Origin: Chromatiales bacterium
GTDB lineage: Bacteria; Pseudomonadota; Gammaproteobacteria; Chromatiales; Chromatiaceae
Reading direction: 5' to 3'
Assembly: GCA_024712425.1 (NCBI GenBank)
Contig: JAKRWE010000004.1
Span: 1 to 41,195 of the forward strand
DNA: 41,195 bases
Of this stretch, positions 1-7,933 are shown in pieces (positions within the stretch are counted from its first letter, which is position 1; each line of letters opens with the position of its first letter). Both the position numbers and the translations under genes were made by a program. The notes beneath the pieces were generated by a model. The model searched no databases and was not told where the DNA came from. It saw only the letters and a program-made list of their open reading frames with translations.

Positions 1-115
1 TGACCGTGCTGAACAGGGCATCTTGTTGAATATCCGGGCCACGCATCGTACTGCTCGTCCTTCTTCCTTCCTTACCGGTATCTTCCACTTCAGGCGGCGA
101 ATTTCAACAGCCTGC
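1..115 (-). mobile_element. IS5-family element, left copy (terminal 115 bp only)
   Basis: This stretch is the reverse complement of the first 115 bp of the complete IS at 2156-3456. It ends in the same terminal repeat (CAGCCTGC) followed by TA, the presumed target duplication. The first 15 codons of the transposase are present on the minus strand, with the ATG at 44-46; the rest lies outside the window. The insertion interrupts cheA, whose reading frame resumes at 118. Confidence 0.9.
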
Positions 116-117
116 TA

Positions 118-1039
118 AAGAAGGAAGTGGACCTCGAGATGCATGGTGGGGACACCGATCTCGACAAGAACCTGGTGGAGGCGCTGTCCGATCCGCTGGT
201 CCACCTGGTGCGCAATGCGGTGGACCACGGTATCGAGACACCCGAGGAGCGCGAGGCAGCCGGCAAGCCGCGTCGTGGCAAGGTGGTCCTGTCCGCTGCC
301 CAGGAAGGGGGATCACATCCTGCTGCGTATCGAGGACGATGGCAAGGGAATGGATGCCGATGTGTTGCGGCGCAAGGCGGTCGAGAAGGGCCTGATGGAT
401 ACCGAGGCCGCAGCGCGCCTGGATGACAAGGAATGCTACAACCTGATCTTCCATGCCGGATTCTCGACCAAGGAGGAGATCTCGGATGTCTCCGGTCGTG
501 GCGTGGGCATGGACGTGGTGAAGACCAAGATCGCGGCGATCAATGGCTCGGTCGAGATCGATTCCGAAAAGGGCAGGGGCAGTGTCATCAATATCAAGCT
601 GCCCCTGACACTCGCCATCCTGCCGACCCTGATGGTGGTGCTGGGCAACCAGCCGTTCGCCCTGCCTTTGGGCAGCGTGGTGGAGATATTCAATCTGGAT
701 CTGTCACGGACCAATACCGTCGATGGGCAGTTGACCATCCGTGTGCGTGATCGGGCCCTGCCGCTTTTCTATCTGCGCAACTGGTTGATCCAGGGCGGTG
801 CGCAGGGTGAGCAGACGGAGGAGTCCAACAGTCATGTCGTGGTGGTCAATGTCGGCGGGGTGCAGGTTGGGCTGGTCGTCGATTTCCTGGTGGGCCAGGA
901 GGAAGTGGTGATCAAGCCGCTGGGCGCACTGTTGCAGGGACTGGACGGCATGGCCGGTGCGACCATCACCAGCGATGGCAAGATCGCTTTGATCCTGGAT
1001 GTCCCCGGGCTCATGCGCAAGTATGCGCGGCGTTTCTGA
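118..1039 (+). pseudogene. cheA: cheA 3' fragment: chemotaxis histidine kinase, IS-truncated and frameshifted
   Basis: This is the C-terminal part of the chemotaxis kinase CheA, which phosphorylates CheY and CheB under receptor control. The sequence enters in the HATPase domain: the N-box (HLVRNAVDHGIE) is at 211-246, followed by DDGKGMD and the GRGVGMDVV G-box, then a complete CheW-like regulatory domain ending KYARRF. The N-terminal phosphotransfer and dimerisation domains are missing because an IS5-family element is inserted at 116-117. A run of five G at 307-311 where four are expected shifts the frame: VLSAAQEG is read in one frame and DHILLRIEDDG in the next. Even without the IS, the gene as written could not give a full protein. 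cheB follows 50 bp downstream. The frameshift may be a sequencing error; the IS truncation is unambiguous. Confidence 0.9.
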
Positions 1040-1089
1040 ACACAATCGAAGGGAGGCGGGGCAGTTCCTGGCAGATGTCCTGATACAGC

Positions 1090-2156
1090 ATGTCCAACCA
1101 TGTCCGGGTCCTGGTCGTTGACGACTCCTCCTTCTATCGCAAGCGCATCTGCAGTTCCCTGAGGGAATCCCCCAGATACAGGTGGTGGGCGAGGCCGCGA
1201 ACGGCGAAGAGGCCCTGCAGCTGGCCAGGACGCTCAACCCCGACCTGATCACCATGGATGTCGCGATGCCGGTCATGGACGGCATCGCCGCGGTTCGCCA
1301 TATCATGGATGAACGGCCGACCCGGATCATCATGTTCTCCGCCCTGACCCAGGAGGGGGCCAAGTCCACCCTCGAGGCGCTGGATGCCGGGGCGGTGGAT
1401 TTTCTTCCAAAGATCAGCAGTCGCGAACAAATGGGGTCGTCGGCAGCCCAGCTGCGCGAACGGGTGCTGGCGATTGCGGCGTCCGGACCAGCGGAAGCGC
1501 GTCCTGCCGGTGCTCGTCCAGCGCCTGTGCCGCCGCAGCGCAGTGCGCCGTCCGTGGCCAGGCCGACGCGACGGAGGAATGGCCGGGGTGGCCTGCGCCT
1601 GCTGGTGATCGGCGCCTCGACCGGTGGGCCGATGGCGGTGCAGAAGGTACTGGCCGGCCTGCCGGCCGATTTCCCGGTGCCGGTGCTGGTGGTGATCCAC
1701 ATGCCGGGCAGTTTTACCGCAACCTACGCCGAGCGTCTGGATGGCCTGAGCCCCTTGCGGGTGAGCGAGGCGAAGGACGGTGCCCGCCTGGAGGTGGGCT
1801 CGGTGCTGGTCGCGCCCGGCGGCTTTCAGACACGCGTGGTCCAGGAGCCGGAAGGGCTGGCTGTGCGCGTGAGCAAGGGCGGCGCGGACCAGCTCTATCA
1901 TCCCAGTGTCGACGTGACGCTGGCGTCTGCTTCGCAGGCGCTGGGCGGAGATGCCATGGGTGTGGTCTTGACCGGCATGGGCTCGGACGGCGCCAATGGC
2001 GCGGCAGCCCTGGCCCGGTCCGGCGGCACGGTATGGGCACAGGACCGCGACAGTTGCGTCGTGTATGGCATGCCCCGGGCCGTGGCCGAGGCCGGCGTGG
2101 CGGAGCGCATACTTCCGCTCGACGACATCGCGGCGCAACTGGTGGAGGTCGCCTAG
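1090..2156 (+). pseudogene. cheB: cheB: chemotaxis methylesterase with one frameshift near its N-terminus
   Basis: CheB removes methyl groups from chemoreceptors when phosphorylated by CheA. The ATG at 1090 opens a receiver domain (VRVLVVDDSS, acidic pocket DD). At about 1165-1168 the frame is lost: GAA ATC CCC would be expected but GAATCCCC is present, one base short. The remaining frame runs to 2156 with the phosphoacceptor region (DLITMDVAMPVMDG), a proline/alanine-rich linker and the methylesterase domain, whose catalytic serine lies in GASTGGP and histidine in VVIHMPG, with GMGSDGA near the end. The last codon is TAG at 2154-2156; its TA is the IS target site and its G is the first base of the IS. 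Removing the IS would restore TAA, so the insertion leaves the protein end unchanged. Confidence 0.88.
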
Positions 2157-3456
2157 CAGGCTGTTGAAATTCGCCGCCTGAAGTGGAAGATACCGGTAAG
2201 GAAGGAAGAAGGACGAGCAGTACGATGCGTGGCCCGGATATTCAACAAGATGCCCTGTTCAGCACGGTCAGCCCGGAATCCCGGGTGCCGAAGGATCACC
2301 CCTTGCGTCCGATACGCACGATGGTCGATACCGCATTGCGGAAACTGGATACGGACTTCAATGCGCTGTACTCGGAGTATGGCCGCGATTCGATCCCTCC
2401 GGAGAAACTGCTGCGTGCGCAGTTGCTGATGGCGTTCTACACGATCCGCAGCGAGCGGCAGTTGATGGAGCAGATCGATTACAACCTCTTGTTTCGCTGG
2501 TTCGTCGGCTTCTCAATGGATGACCGTGTGTGGGATCACTCGACCTTCACCAAGAACCGCGACCGCCTGCTGGAAGGGGATATCGCCCGCCGCTTCTTTG
2601 CGCAGGTTCTGAGCCAAGCAAAACAGGCAGACCTCCTATCCAAAGAACACTTCAGTGTCGATGGAACGATGATTGAGGCCCTGGCCTCGCTCAAGAGCTA
2701 TCGACCCAAGGATGAAGACGGTCCACCCGGTGGCGGTGGTCGTAACCCCGATGTGGATTTCCATGGGGAGAAGCGCTGCCGGGATACCCATGAGTCGAAG
2801 ACGGACAAGGATGCCCTGCTGTTCAGGAAGAGCAAAGGCACAGCGGCAAAGCTGGCTTATCTGGGACATTTGCTAATCGAGAACCGGAACGGTCTGGTCG
2901 TCGATGCCCAGGTCGCCCAGGCGACAGGTACCGCTGAGCGGGAAGCCGCTGTCGATATGGTCGAAGCGCTCGGTGGCACGCATCGCATGACACTGGGCGC
3001 GGACAAAAACTACGACACCAAGGGTTGTGTGGACGCACTGCGTTGCGCCAACGTGACGCCGCACGTTGCACAGAACACGAGCAACCGTTCATCGGCCATC
3101 GATGGACGCACCACCCACCACGCCGGTTATGCAACCAGTCAACGCTTCCGCAAGCGTATCGAGGAATGCTTTGGCTGGGCGAAGACCATCGGTGGGCTGC
3201 GCAAGAGCCATTTTGTTGGCCGTGAGAAGCTGGACTTCCGGTTCGTGCTGACCATGACCGCCTACAACCTGGTTCGGATGCGCAATCTGGGGGTGGTGGC
3301 ATGTTGATCGAGAGTGTGTCGAGGGGTTGGTCTGCCCGGGGTCAGCATTTTCCAGTGCATTGGGCCTCTTGGGTCAACTCAACTCGCAACAATGGCCGTC
3401 GATCCCCTCCGTCTGGTGAAAACAGGGCAGAATCGGCACGGTTTTCAACAGCCTGT
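2156..3456 (+). mobile_element. Complete IS5-family insertion sequence (1,301 bp)
   Basis: The ends are imperfect inverted repeats, GCAGGCTGTTGAAA on the left and the complement of TTTTCAACAGCCTGT on the right, flanked by TA at 2154-2155 and 3457-3458. One intact DDE transposase gene occupies most of the element. A second copy in the opposite orientation begins the window, so the 2.0-kb cheA'-cheB segment lies between inverted copies. Confidence 0.88.
2225..3307 (+). CDS. IS5-family DDE transposase
   Basis: This 360-residue protein catalyses cut-and-paste transposition of the surrounding IS. It opens MRGPDIQQDALFS and has the family's N-terminal block (ERQLMEQIDYNLLFRWFVG). The catalytic triad appears intact: D146 in FSVDGTMIEA, D260 in LGADKNYD and E314 in the RIEECFGWAKT region. 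The ATG at 2225 is preferred over an upstream in-frame start because it matches the usual family N-terminus and follows a purine-rich stretch at 2200-2216. The length is normal for the family, so this copy may be active and able to mobilise the partial copy at the window start. Confidence 0.93.
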   Translation: MRGPDIQQDALFSTVSPESRVPKDHPLRPIRTMVDTALRKLDTDFNALYSEYGRDSIPPEKLLRAQLLMAFYTIRSERQLMEQIDYNLLFRWFVGFSMDDRVWDHSTFTKNRDRLLEGDIARRFFAQVLSQAKQADLLSKEHFSVDGTMIEALASLKSYRPKDEDGPPGGGGRNPDVDFHGEKRCRDTHESKTDKDALLFRKSKGTAAKLAYLGHLLIENRNGLVVDAQVAQATGTAEREAAVDMVEALGGTHRMTLGADKNYDTKGCVDALRCANVTPHVAQNTSNRSSAIDGRTTHHAGYATSQRFRKRIEECFGWAKTIGGLRKSHFVGREKLDFRFVLTMTAYNLVRMRNLGVVAC

Positions 3457-3464
3457 TAAAGGCT

Positions 3465-3491
3465 TAAAGCTTCGGCGCTATTTGCCGTTAT
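3465..3491 (+). promoter_or_regulatory. Sigma-28 (FliA) promoter upstream of fliS
   Basis: TAAAGCTT at 3465-3472, an 11-bp spacer and GCCGTTAT at 3484-3491 match the enterobacterial FliA consensus (TAAAGTTT, N11, GCCGATAA) with only one mismatch in each box. It lies 37 bp upstream of the fliS ATG and 8 bp beyond the IS end. The element was therefore in place between cheB and fliS before the insertion and was spared by it. Confidence 0.82.
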
Positions 3492-3528
3492 ATGAAGTGA
3501 CAGTAATCAACACCCCGGAATCATCACG

Positions 3529-3951
3529 ATGACCTATCCCAACAAGCGTGCATTATCCAAATACGGCAAGGTGGCAGCCCAGTCGGAAGGTGGCTATGCG
3601 CCCCCCCACCGCCTGGTGCAGATGCTGATGGAAGGCGTTCTGGACAAGGTCGCGACGGCAAAGGGTTGCGTGCAGCGGCAGGATCTTGCCGGCAAGAGTG
3701 AGCAGATCACCTGGGCCAGTTCCATTCTGAACGGGCTGCGTGCCAGTATCGATGCGGAGCGGGGTGGCGAGATCGCTGCCAATCTGGACGATCTGTACAG
3801 TTACATGCTGCAACGCCTGATCGACGCCAATGTGGAGAACTCGATCGAGCCGCTGGATGAGGTCATGAGCCTGATGGTCGAGATCAAGGGTGCCTGGGAC
3901 GCCATGCCCGAGCACATTCGCAATGCCCAGCCTTCGGGGCTGGGCGCATGA
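3529..3951 (+). CDS. fliS: FliS flagellin export chaperone
   Basis: FliS binds the C-terminus of flagellin in the cytoplasm and keeps it from polymerising before export. This 140-residue protein has the usual length and an all-helical pattern, including a YxPHRLVQMLM block near residues 23-34, a central LNGLRASIDAERGGEIAANL helix and LYSYMLQRLIDAN. The N-terminal region (YPNKRALSKYGKVAAQ) has the Tyr-containing start typical of the family. The ATG at 3529 has only a weak ribosome site (CCGGAA). Its stop overlaps the fliT start by 4 bp (ATGA), implying a two-gene operon driven by the sigma-28 promoter at 3465. No frameshift is seen, unlike the upstream che genes. Confidence 0.92.
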   Translation: MTYPNKRALSKYGKVAAQSEGGYAPPHRLVQMLMEGVLDKVATAKGCVQRQDLAGKSEQITWASSILNGLRASIDAERGGEIAANLDDLYSYMLQRLIDANVENSIEPLDEVMSLMVEIKGAWDAMPEHIRNAQPSGLGA

Positions 3952-4262
3952 CGATGCCGACCCGGTCGCAGATGCTGGATGAGGCCGTCGGCCTCACTCA
4001 TGCGATGATCGAACTGGCACAGGCCGACGAATGGCAGCAGGTGATCGACACCGAGGCGCAAAGGCGTCGCCTGCTGGAGCAGGCCTTTGCCACCTACGAG
4101 CCGCTGAGCGAAGCGCTGGCGGCAAAGGTGCGCCATATCCTGGAACTGGACAAGGGGCTGCTCGAGATCAGCACCCGTCTGCGTGACGAAATTGGTGGTG
4201 AGATCGGTCAGGTCAGCCGGGGTAATCGCGCCAACCACGCCTACCAGGCGAACATGGCCTGA
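3948..4262 (+). CDS. fliT: FliT-like flagellar chaperone
   Basis: This 104-residue, mostly helical protein lies directly after fliS with a 4-bp ATGA overlap. FliT is the export chaperone for the filament cap FliD and in enterics also represses FlhDC. Sequence identity among FliT proteins is low, and the call rests mainly on position, length and the pattern of amphipathic helices (LTHAMIELAQADEWQQVIDTE, then RRRLLEQAF). A start at ATG 3954 (second Met) is equally possible. It is followed by a REP-type intergenic repeat. Confidence 0.75.
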   Translation: MTMPTRSQMLDEAVGLTHAMIELAQADEWQQVIDTEAQRRRLLEQAFATYEPLSEALAAKVRHILELDKGLLEISTRLRDEIGGEIGQVSRGNRANHAYQANMA

Positions 4263-4271
4263 TTCAATTTT

Positions 4272-4345
4272 TGTGGGAGCGGCCTCCCGGCCGCGAATGT
4301 GGTCGCGCTAATACGGTGATCTTCGCTGGCAAGCCGGCTCCTACA
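4272..4345. repeat. REP-like intergenic palindromic repeat
   Basis: TGTGGGAGCGGCCTCCCGG opens an arm that is answered by AAGCCGGCTCCTACA at the far end, giving a long imperfect inverted repeat between fliT and the convergent gene at 4341. The GGAGCGG..CCGCGAA core is the same family as the repeat at 7726. It may also serve as a bidirectional terminator. Confidence 0.7.
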
Positions 4346-4682
4346 GATCCACCGGGGCGTAGAAGAACACGAAGCGCCCTTCTTCGATATCCACCTTCAG
4401 CCGCGCCCCGTGGTTGATCCCGTAGTCCACGTAGCCCGGTATGGCGCTGTCGGCATGACACTCGCTGCTGTGCTGCGGTGATTCGAAGTCCCGGTCACGG
4501 TCGTACCACGACAGCCGCATCCAGTCGTCCCCGTAGCGTTTCACCGTTTCCGCATCGGCAATCGCCATGGCGGCAAGATAGTCCTGTGGCGTGGGTTCCG
4601 GATGCAGCGCCAGCTGCTCGATGCCGGACAGGTCCGGTGCCTGGGGTATGGGGCAGGAGGGGCTGTTGTCCTGATCACTCAC
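4341..4682 (-). CDS. Hypothetical 113-residue protein
   Basis: I do not recognise a family. The protein is acidic, soluble-looking and free of signal peptide or membrane segments. It has a proline-rich start (SPSCPIPQAP), a predicted helix with DYLAAMAIADAETVKRYGDDW, then MRLSWYDRDRDF and a C-terminal strand-rich part ending FVFFYAPVDL. The start is a GTG at 4682, 10 bp after the stop of the upstream cytochrome-assembly gene, so the two are probably co-transcribed. Codon usage resembles the neighbouring core genes. The 3' end touches the REP element. Confidence 0.65.
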   Translation of the reverse strand: MSDQDNSPSCPIPQAPDLSGIEQLALHPEPTPQDYLAAMAIADAETVKRYGDDWMRLSWYDRDRDFESPQHSSECHADSAIPGYVDYGINHGARLKVDIEEGRFVFFYAPVDL

Positions 4683-4692
4683 GGGGTGTTGC

Positions 4693-5502
4693 TCAGCGGT
4701 GCAGGACCAGTTCGAGAATCGCCTTGCTGCCGAAATAGGCCAGCATCAGCAGCACGAAGCCGGCCAGGGTCCAGCGGATTGCGGTGGTGCCGCGCCAGCC
4801 GAAGCGGTAGCGCCCCCATAGCAGGGCGGCGAACACGATCCAGGCGATGATCGAAAGCAGGGTTTTGTGCGCCACGTGTTGGGCGAACATGTCGTCCAGG
4901 TAGACGAATCCGCTCAGCAGGGACAGCGAAAGCAGGATGAAACCCAGCCCGATCATCTCGAACAGCAGTGATTCCATGGTCTGCAGCGGCGGCAGTGCGC
5001 GTATGAATCCGCCCGGGTGATGGGAGCGCAGGTGCCTGTCCTGGATGGCGAGGATCATTGCCTGGATGGTGGCCAGGGTCAGCATGGCGTAGGCGAGTAT
5101 GCTGATCACCACGTGCAGACGCAGCTCCCAGCTCGCCTCGTCGGCGAGCAGATGGTGGCCCGGGAAGCGCAGATCGGCCAGCAGGGCCAGGCAGGCGATT
5201 GGAAACACCGCCAGTCCCAGTGTTTCCACCGGCTTGCCCAGGGCGGATGCCAGCAGCAGCGCGCTGATCATCCAGGCGGTCAGGGAGGCGACATTGAAGA
5301 AGCTGAGATTGATGCCCTGGCTTGTGTGCAGTTCGAGATACAGCGCGCCGGCGTGCGCCGCCAGCGCCATAAAGCCGCTGCCCAGAACTGCGGCGCGCGA
5401 CACGTTTTCCCCCTCGTGGCGGCGGTACAGTCGAACGCCGACCAGGCCGGCGGAGACCAGGTACAGGGCAATGGCGGTGAGGGTCAGAAACGTCACATTC
5501 AT
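4693..5502 (-). CDS. ypjD: CcsA/YpjD-family inner-membrane protein (cytochrome c assembly domain)
   Basis: This integral membrane protein of 269 residues belongs to the CcsA/CcmC-like haem-handling superfamily, and its physiological role is uncertain. About eight hydrophobic segments are visible, starting with MNVTFLTLTAIALYLVSAGL. Conserved histidines occur at membrane edges (AAHAGALYLELH, ASWELRLHVVISILAY, AQHVAHKTLLSIIAW). The ATG at 5502 was preferred to an upstream TTG at 5547 because it starts the first membrane segment directly and gives the family's usual length. It is divergent from ffh, the usual gammaproteobacterial arrangement, and probably forms an operon with the small gene at 4341. 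Confidence 0.85.
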   Translation of the reverse strand: MNVTFLTLTAIALYLVSAGLVGVRLYRRHEGENVSRAAVLGSGFMALAAHAGALYLELHTSQGINLSFFNVASLTAWMISALLLASALGKPVETLGLAVFPIACLALLADLRFPGHHLLADEASWELRLHVVISILAYAMLTLATIQAMILAIQDRHLRSHHPGGFIRALPPLQTMESLLFEMIGLGFILLSLSLLSGFVYLDDMFAQHVAHKTLLSIIAWIVFAALLWGRYRFGWRGTTAIRWTLAGFVLLMLAYFGSKAILELVLHR

Positions 5503-5580
5503 GGGAGGGGGATAATGGCACAGGCCGCTGGTGTATGCATTCGCCAAAGATCCCGCCGAGCGGTGCGGGTGTCAAGCCCC

Positions 5581-5586
5581 TATAAT
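5581..5586 (+). promoter_or_regulatory. Probable -10 box of ffh promoter
   Basis: A perfect TATAAT lies 34 bp before the ffh start in the short divergent gap. No good -35 hexamer is visible at 16-18 bp spacing. Confidence 0.5.
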
Positions 5587-5619
5587 GAACGGCTTCCATT
5601 ACTGCTGATGATATGAACC

Positions 5620-7011
5620 ATGTTCCAGAATCTTTCCGACCGACTGGGTGACGTACTGCAGAAGGTGCGCGGCCAGGGGCGTATTACCGAGGCCAACGTC
5701 AAGGAGACCCTGCGCGAGGTACGCATGGCCCTGCTCGAGGCGGACGTGGCCCTGCCGGTGGTCAAGACCTTTGTCGACGAGGTGCGCGAAAAGGCCCTGG
5801 GCGAGGAGGTGATGAAGAGCCTCACGCCGGGGCAGGCGCTGGTCAAGATCGTCAACGACGAGCTGGTCTCGGTCATGGGTGAGGCCAACGAGGGGCTCAA
5901 CCTGGCTGCCCAGCCGCCGGCGGTGGTGATGGTCGCCGGCCTGCAGGGCTCGGGCAAGACCACCAGTGTCGCCAAGCTGGCGCGCCTGCTCAAGGAGCGG
6001 GACAGGAAGAAGGTCATGGTGGTCAGCTGCGACGTGTACCGCCCCGCGGCCATCAAGCAGTTGGAGACGCTGGCCAACGAGATCGGCGTCACCTTCCATC
6101 CCTCCAATGCCATGCAGAAGCCGGTGGCGATTGCCCAGGGCGCCCTGGACGCGGCGCGCAAGGGTTTCTACGACGTGCTGCTGGTGGACACCGCCGGTCG
6201 GTTGCACGTCGATGAGCAGATGATGGATGAGATCCGCGAACTGCACGCGGTGATCGACCCGGTGGAGACCCTGTTCGTGGTCGATGCCATGACCGGCCAG
6301 GATGCGGCCAATACGGCCAGGGCCTTCGATCAGGCCCTGCCGCTGACTGGCGTCATCCTGACCAAGACCGATGGTGATGCGCGCGGCGGTGCCGCGCTCT
6401 CGATCCGCCAGATCACCGGCAAGCCGATCAAGTTCCTCGGTGTGGGCGAGAAGACTGATGCCCTGGAGCCCTTCCACCCGGACCGTGTGGCCTCCCGCAT
6501 CCTCGGTATGGGCGATGTGTTGTCGCTGGTCGAGGAGGTGACCCAGAAGGTCGACCAGAAGAAGGCGGAAAAACTCGCCAGGAAGCTGCACAAGGGCAAG
6601 GGCTTCACCCTCGACGACTTCAAGGAGCAGATGGAGCAGATGCAGAGCATGGGCGGCATGTCGAGCCTGATGGAGAAACTGCCCGGCATGAGCAAGGTCC
6701 CGGACGCGGTCAAGGCGCAGATGGGTGACCGCGAGACCCGGCGCCTGATCGCCATCATCAATTCCATGACGCCCCAGGAGCGGGAGTTCCCCGGGGTGAT
6801 CAAGGGTTCGCGCAAGAAGCGCATTGCTGCCGGCTCGGGCACCCAGGTGCAGGACGTCAACAAGCTGCTCAAGCAGTTCATGCAGATGCAGAAGATGATG
6901 AAGAAAATGAAGGGGGGCGGGCTGGAGAAGATGATGCGCGGGATGAAGGGTCGCTTCCCGGGCATGCCGGGTGGCGGAATGCCGCCGGGCGGTGGCGGTT
7001 TCCCGTTCTGA
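5620..7011 (+). CDS. ffh: Ffh, signal recognition particle GTPase
   Basis: Ffh binds 4.5S RNA and hydrophobic signal sequences and delivers ribosomes to FtsY at the membrane. The 463-residue protein has the N domain (residues 1-90), the G domain with P-loop GLQGSGKTT (about residue 108), DTAGR (about 190) and TKTDGDARGG (about 248), and a methionine-rich M domain from about 330. The M domain contains the RNA-binding GSRKKRIAAGSG helix and ends in a Met/Gly-rich tail. Length and motifs are normal. It is followed after 10 bp by an OmpA-like gene, which is not a common partner. Confidence 0.98.
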   Translation: MFQNLSDRLGDVLQKVRGQGRITEANVKETLREVRMALLEADVALPVVKTFVDEVREKALGEEVMKSLTPGQALVKIVNDELVSVMGEANEGLNLAAQPPAVVMVAGLQGSGKTTSVAKLARLLKERDRKKVMVVSCDVYRPAAIKQLETLANEIGVTFHPSNAMQKPVAIAQGALDAARKGFYDVLLVDTAGRLHVDEQMMDEIRELHAVIDPVETLFVVDAMTGQDAANTARAFDQALPLTGVILTKTDGDARGGAALSIRQITGKPIKFLGVGEKTDALEPFHPDRVASRILGMGDVLSLVEEVTQKVDQKKAEKLARKLHKGKGFTLDDFKEQMEQMQSMGGMSSLMEKLPGMSKVPDAVKAQMGDRETRRLIAIINSMTPQEREFPGVIKGSRKKRIAAGSGTQVQDVNKLLKQFMQMQKMMKKMKGGGLEKMMRGMKGRFPGMPGGGMPPGGGGFPF

Positions 7012-7021
7012 GGCAGTGCTG

Positions 7022-7729
7022 ATGAGCGGTCGCTTTGTCCTGGTCTGTTGCGTGCCGTTCCTGTTTGCCGCCTCCGTGGCGGCTGCCGCTGCCTCCGGCG
7101 GGACGGCATCGCAGCTGCAGAAACTGCGTGACTACGTGGCCGAGATCAGCGTCCAGGTGGAGGGCCTGCAGGCGGCCCTGCGCAAGGCGGAGACGCGCAA
7201 CCGGGAGCAGTCGGCACTGATCGGCCGGCTCGAGTCCCAGCTCAGGCAATACCAGGCGAACACCGCGCAGGGGCAGGCGCGTGTCCGTGCGGCCTTTTTC
7301 GGGCGGCTGGCGCAGCAACTTCCGCTATCACCGGTCTACCAGGTAAAAGATGACCGGATCATCATTCCGGCTGATCCGGTATTCGTGTTCTCCCGCGCCA
7401 GCCTGGGAGCGGAAGGGGAGTTACGCCTGCGGGCCCTGGCCGCTGCCCTGCGTGAGGCAATCGATACCCTACCGGCAGACCAGGGGTGGCGTCTGCGCAT
7501 CGAAGGCCATACCGATCCCCGTCCCCTGAAAGGCAACCGGGCCTTCGCCAGCAACTGGGAGCTCTCCGCGGCGCGCGCCACGGCGATGCTGCGTTACCTG
7601 GTCCGCCAGGGCCTGCCGGAAGACCGTCTCGAGGCAGTGGCGCTGGCGGCCACGGCGCCGCTGAGCAGGGGCAGGACCCGGTCCGACCACCGCCGCAACC
7701 GGCGTATCGAGATCCACCTGGAACCGTAG
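7022..7729 (+). CDS. OmpA/MotB-domain envelope protein with coiled coil
   Basis: This 235-residue exported protein has an N-terminal signal peptide (FVLVCCVPFLFAASVAAAAA), a coiled-coil segment at about residues 30-80 (QLQKLRDYVAEISVQVEGLQ and following heptads) and a C-terminal OmpA/MotB peptidoglycan-binding domain. That domain has a GHTDPRPLKG turn and the NWELSAARATAML helix that contacts diaminopimelate in the family. It probably sits in the periplasm anchored to cell wall. The ATG at 7022 lies 10 bp after ffh and gives a clean signal peptide. It resembles coiled-coil plus OmpA proteins near motility or envelope genes, but the specific partner is unknown. A Cys in the signal peptide lacks a convincing lipobox. 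Confidence 0.82.
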   Translation: MSGRFVLVCCVPFLFAASVAAAAASGGTASQLQKLRDYVAEISVQVEGLQAALRKAETRNREQSALIGRLESQLRQYQANTAQGQARVRAAFFGRLAQQLPLSPVYQVKDDRIIIPADPVFVFSRASLGAEGELRLRALAAALREAIDTLPADQGWRLRIEGHTDPRPLKGNRAFASNWELSAARATAMLRYLVRQGLPEDRLEAVALAATAPLSRGRTRSDHRRNRRIEIHLEP

Positions 7730-7831
7730 GAGCGGGCTTGCCCGCGAAGAGCCATCGCGCCCACGGGGGGCTGTGCCATCATCATTCGCTGCCAAGGCAG
7801 CTCCTACACGCGGTGCCTGCCCGCGAATGGC
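7726..7831. repeat. REP-like repeat (GGAGCGGGCTTGCCCGCGAA family)
   Basis: GTAGGAGCGGGCTTGCCCGC begins the element and GCAGCTCCTACA closes the main inverted pair at 7807. A further half-unit with CTGCCCGCGAATGGCT follows. It overlaps the stop codon of the OmpA-like gene. The core resembles Pseudomonas-type REP sequences. Confidence 0.75.
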
Positions 7832-7851
7832 TCGTCGAGCAAGGCGCAGAT

Positions 7852-7867
7852 TTTGACGTCCGTCAAA
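7852..7867. promoter_or_regulatory. 16-bp perfect palindrome upstream of ppk2
   Basis: TTTGACG-TC-CGTCAAA lies 67 bp before the ppk2 start. The perfect symmetry suggests an operator for a dimeric regulator; which one is unknown. Confidence 0.45.
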
Positions 7868-7933
7868 CCGGTTTCACGGATTTGTACCATACTTGATTGG
7901 CTAATCTGATTATTGATAGGAGAAGGCATCGTC

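Noticed and set aside
1..3456. A composite transposon carrying cheA-cheB as cargo
   Set aside because: Removing the right IS rejoins the cheB stop codon to the native fliS promoter, and cheA reads straight from the left IS edge. The che genes look resident, with two independent insertions.
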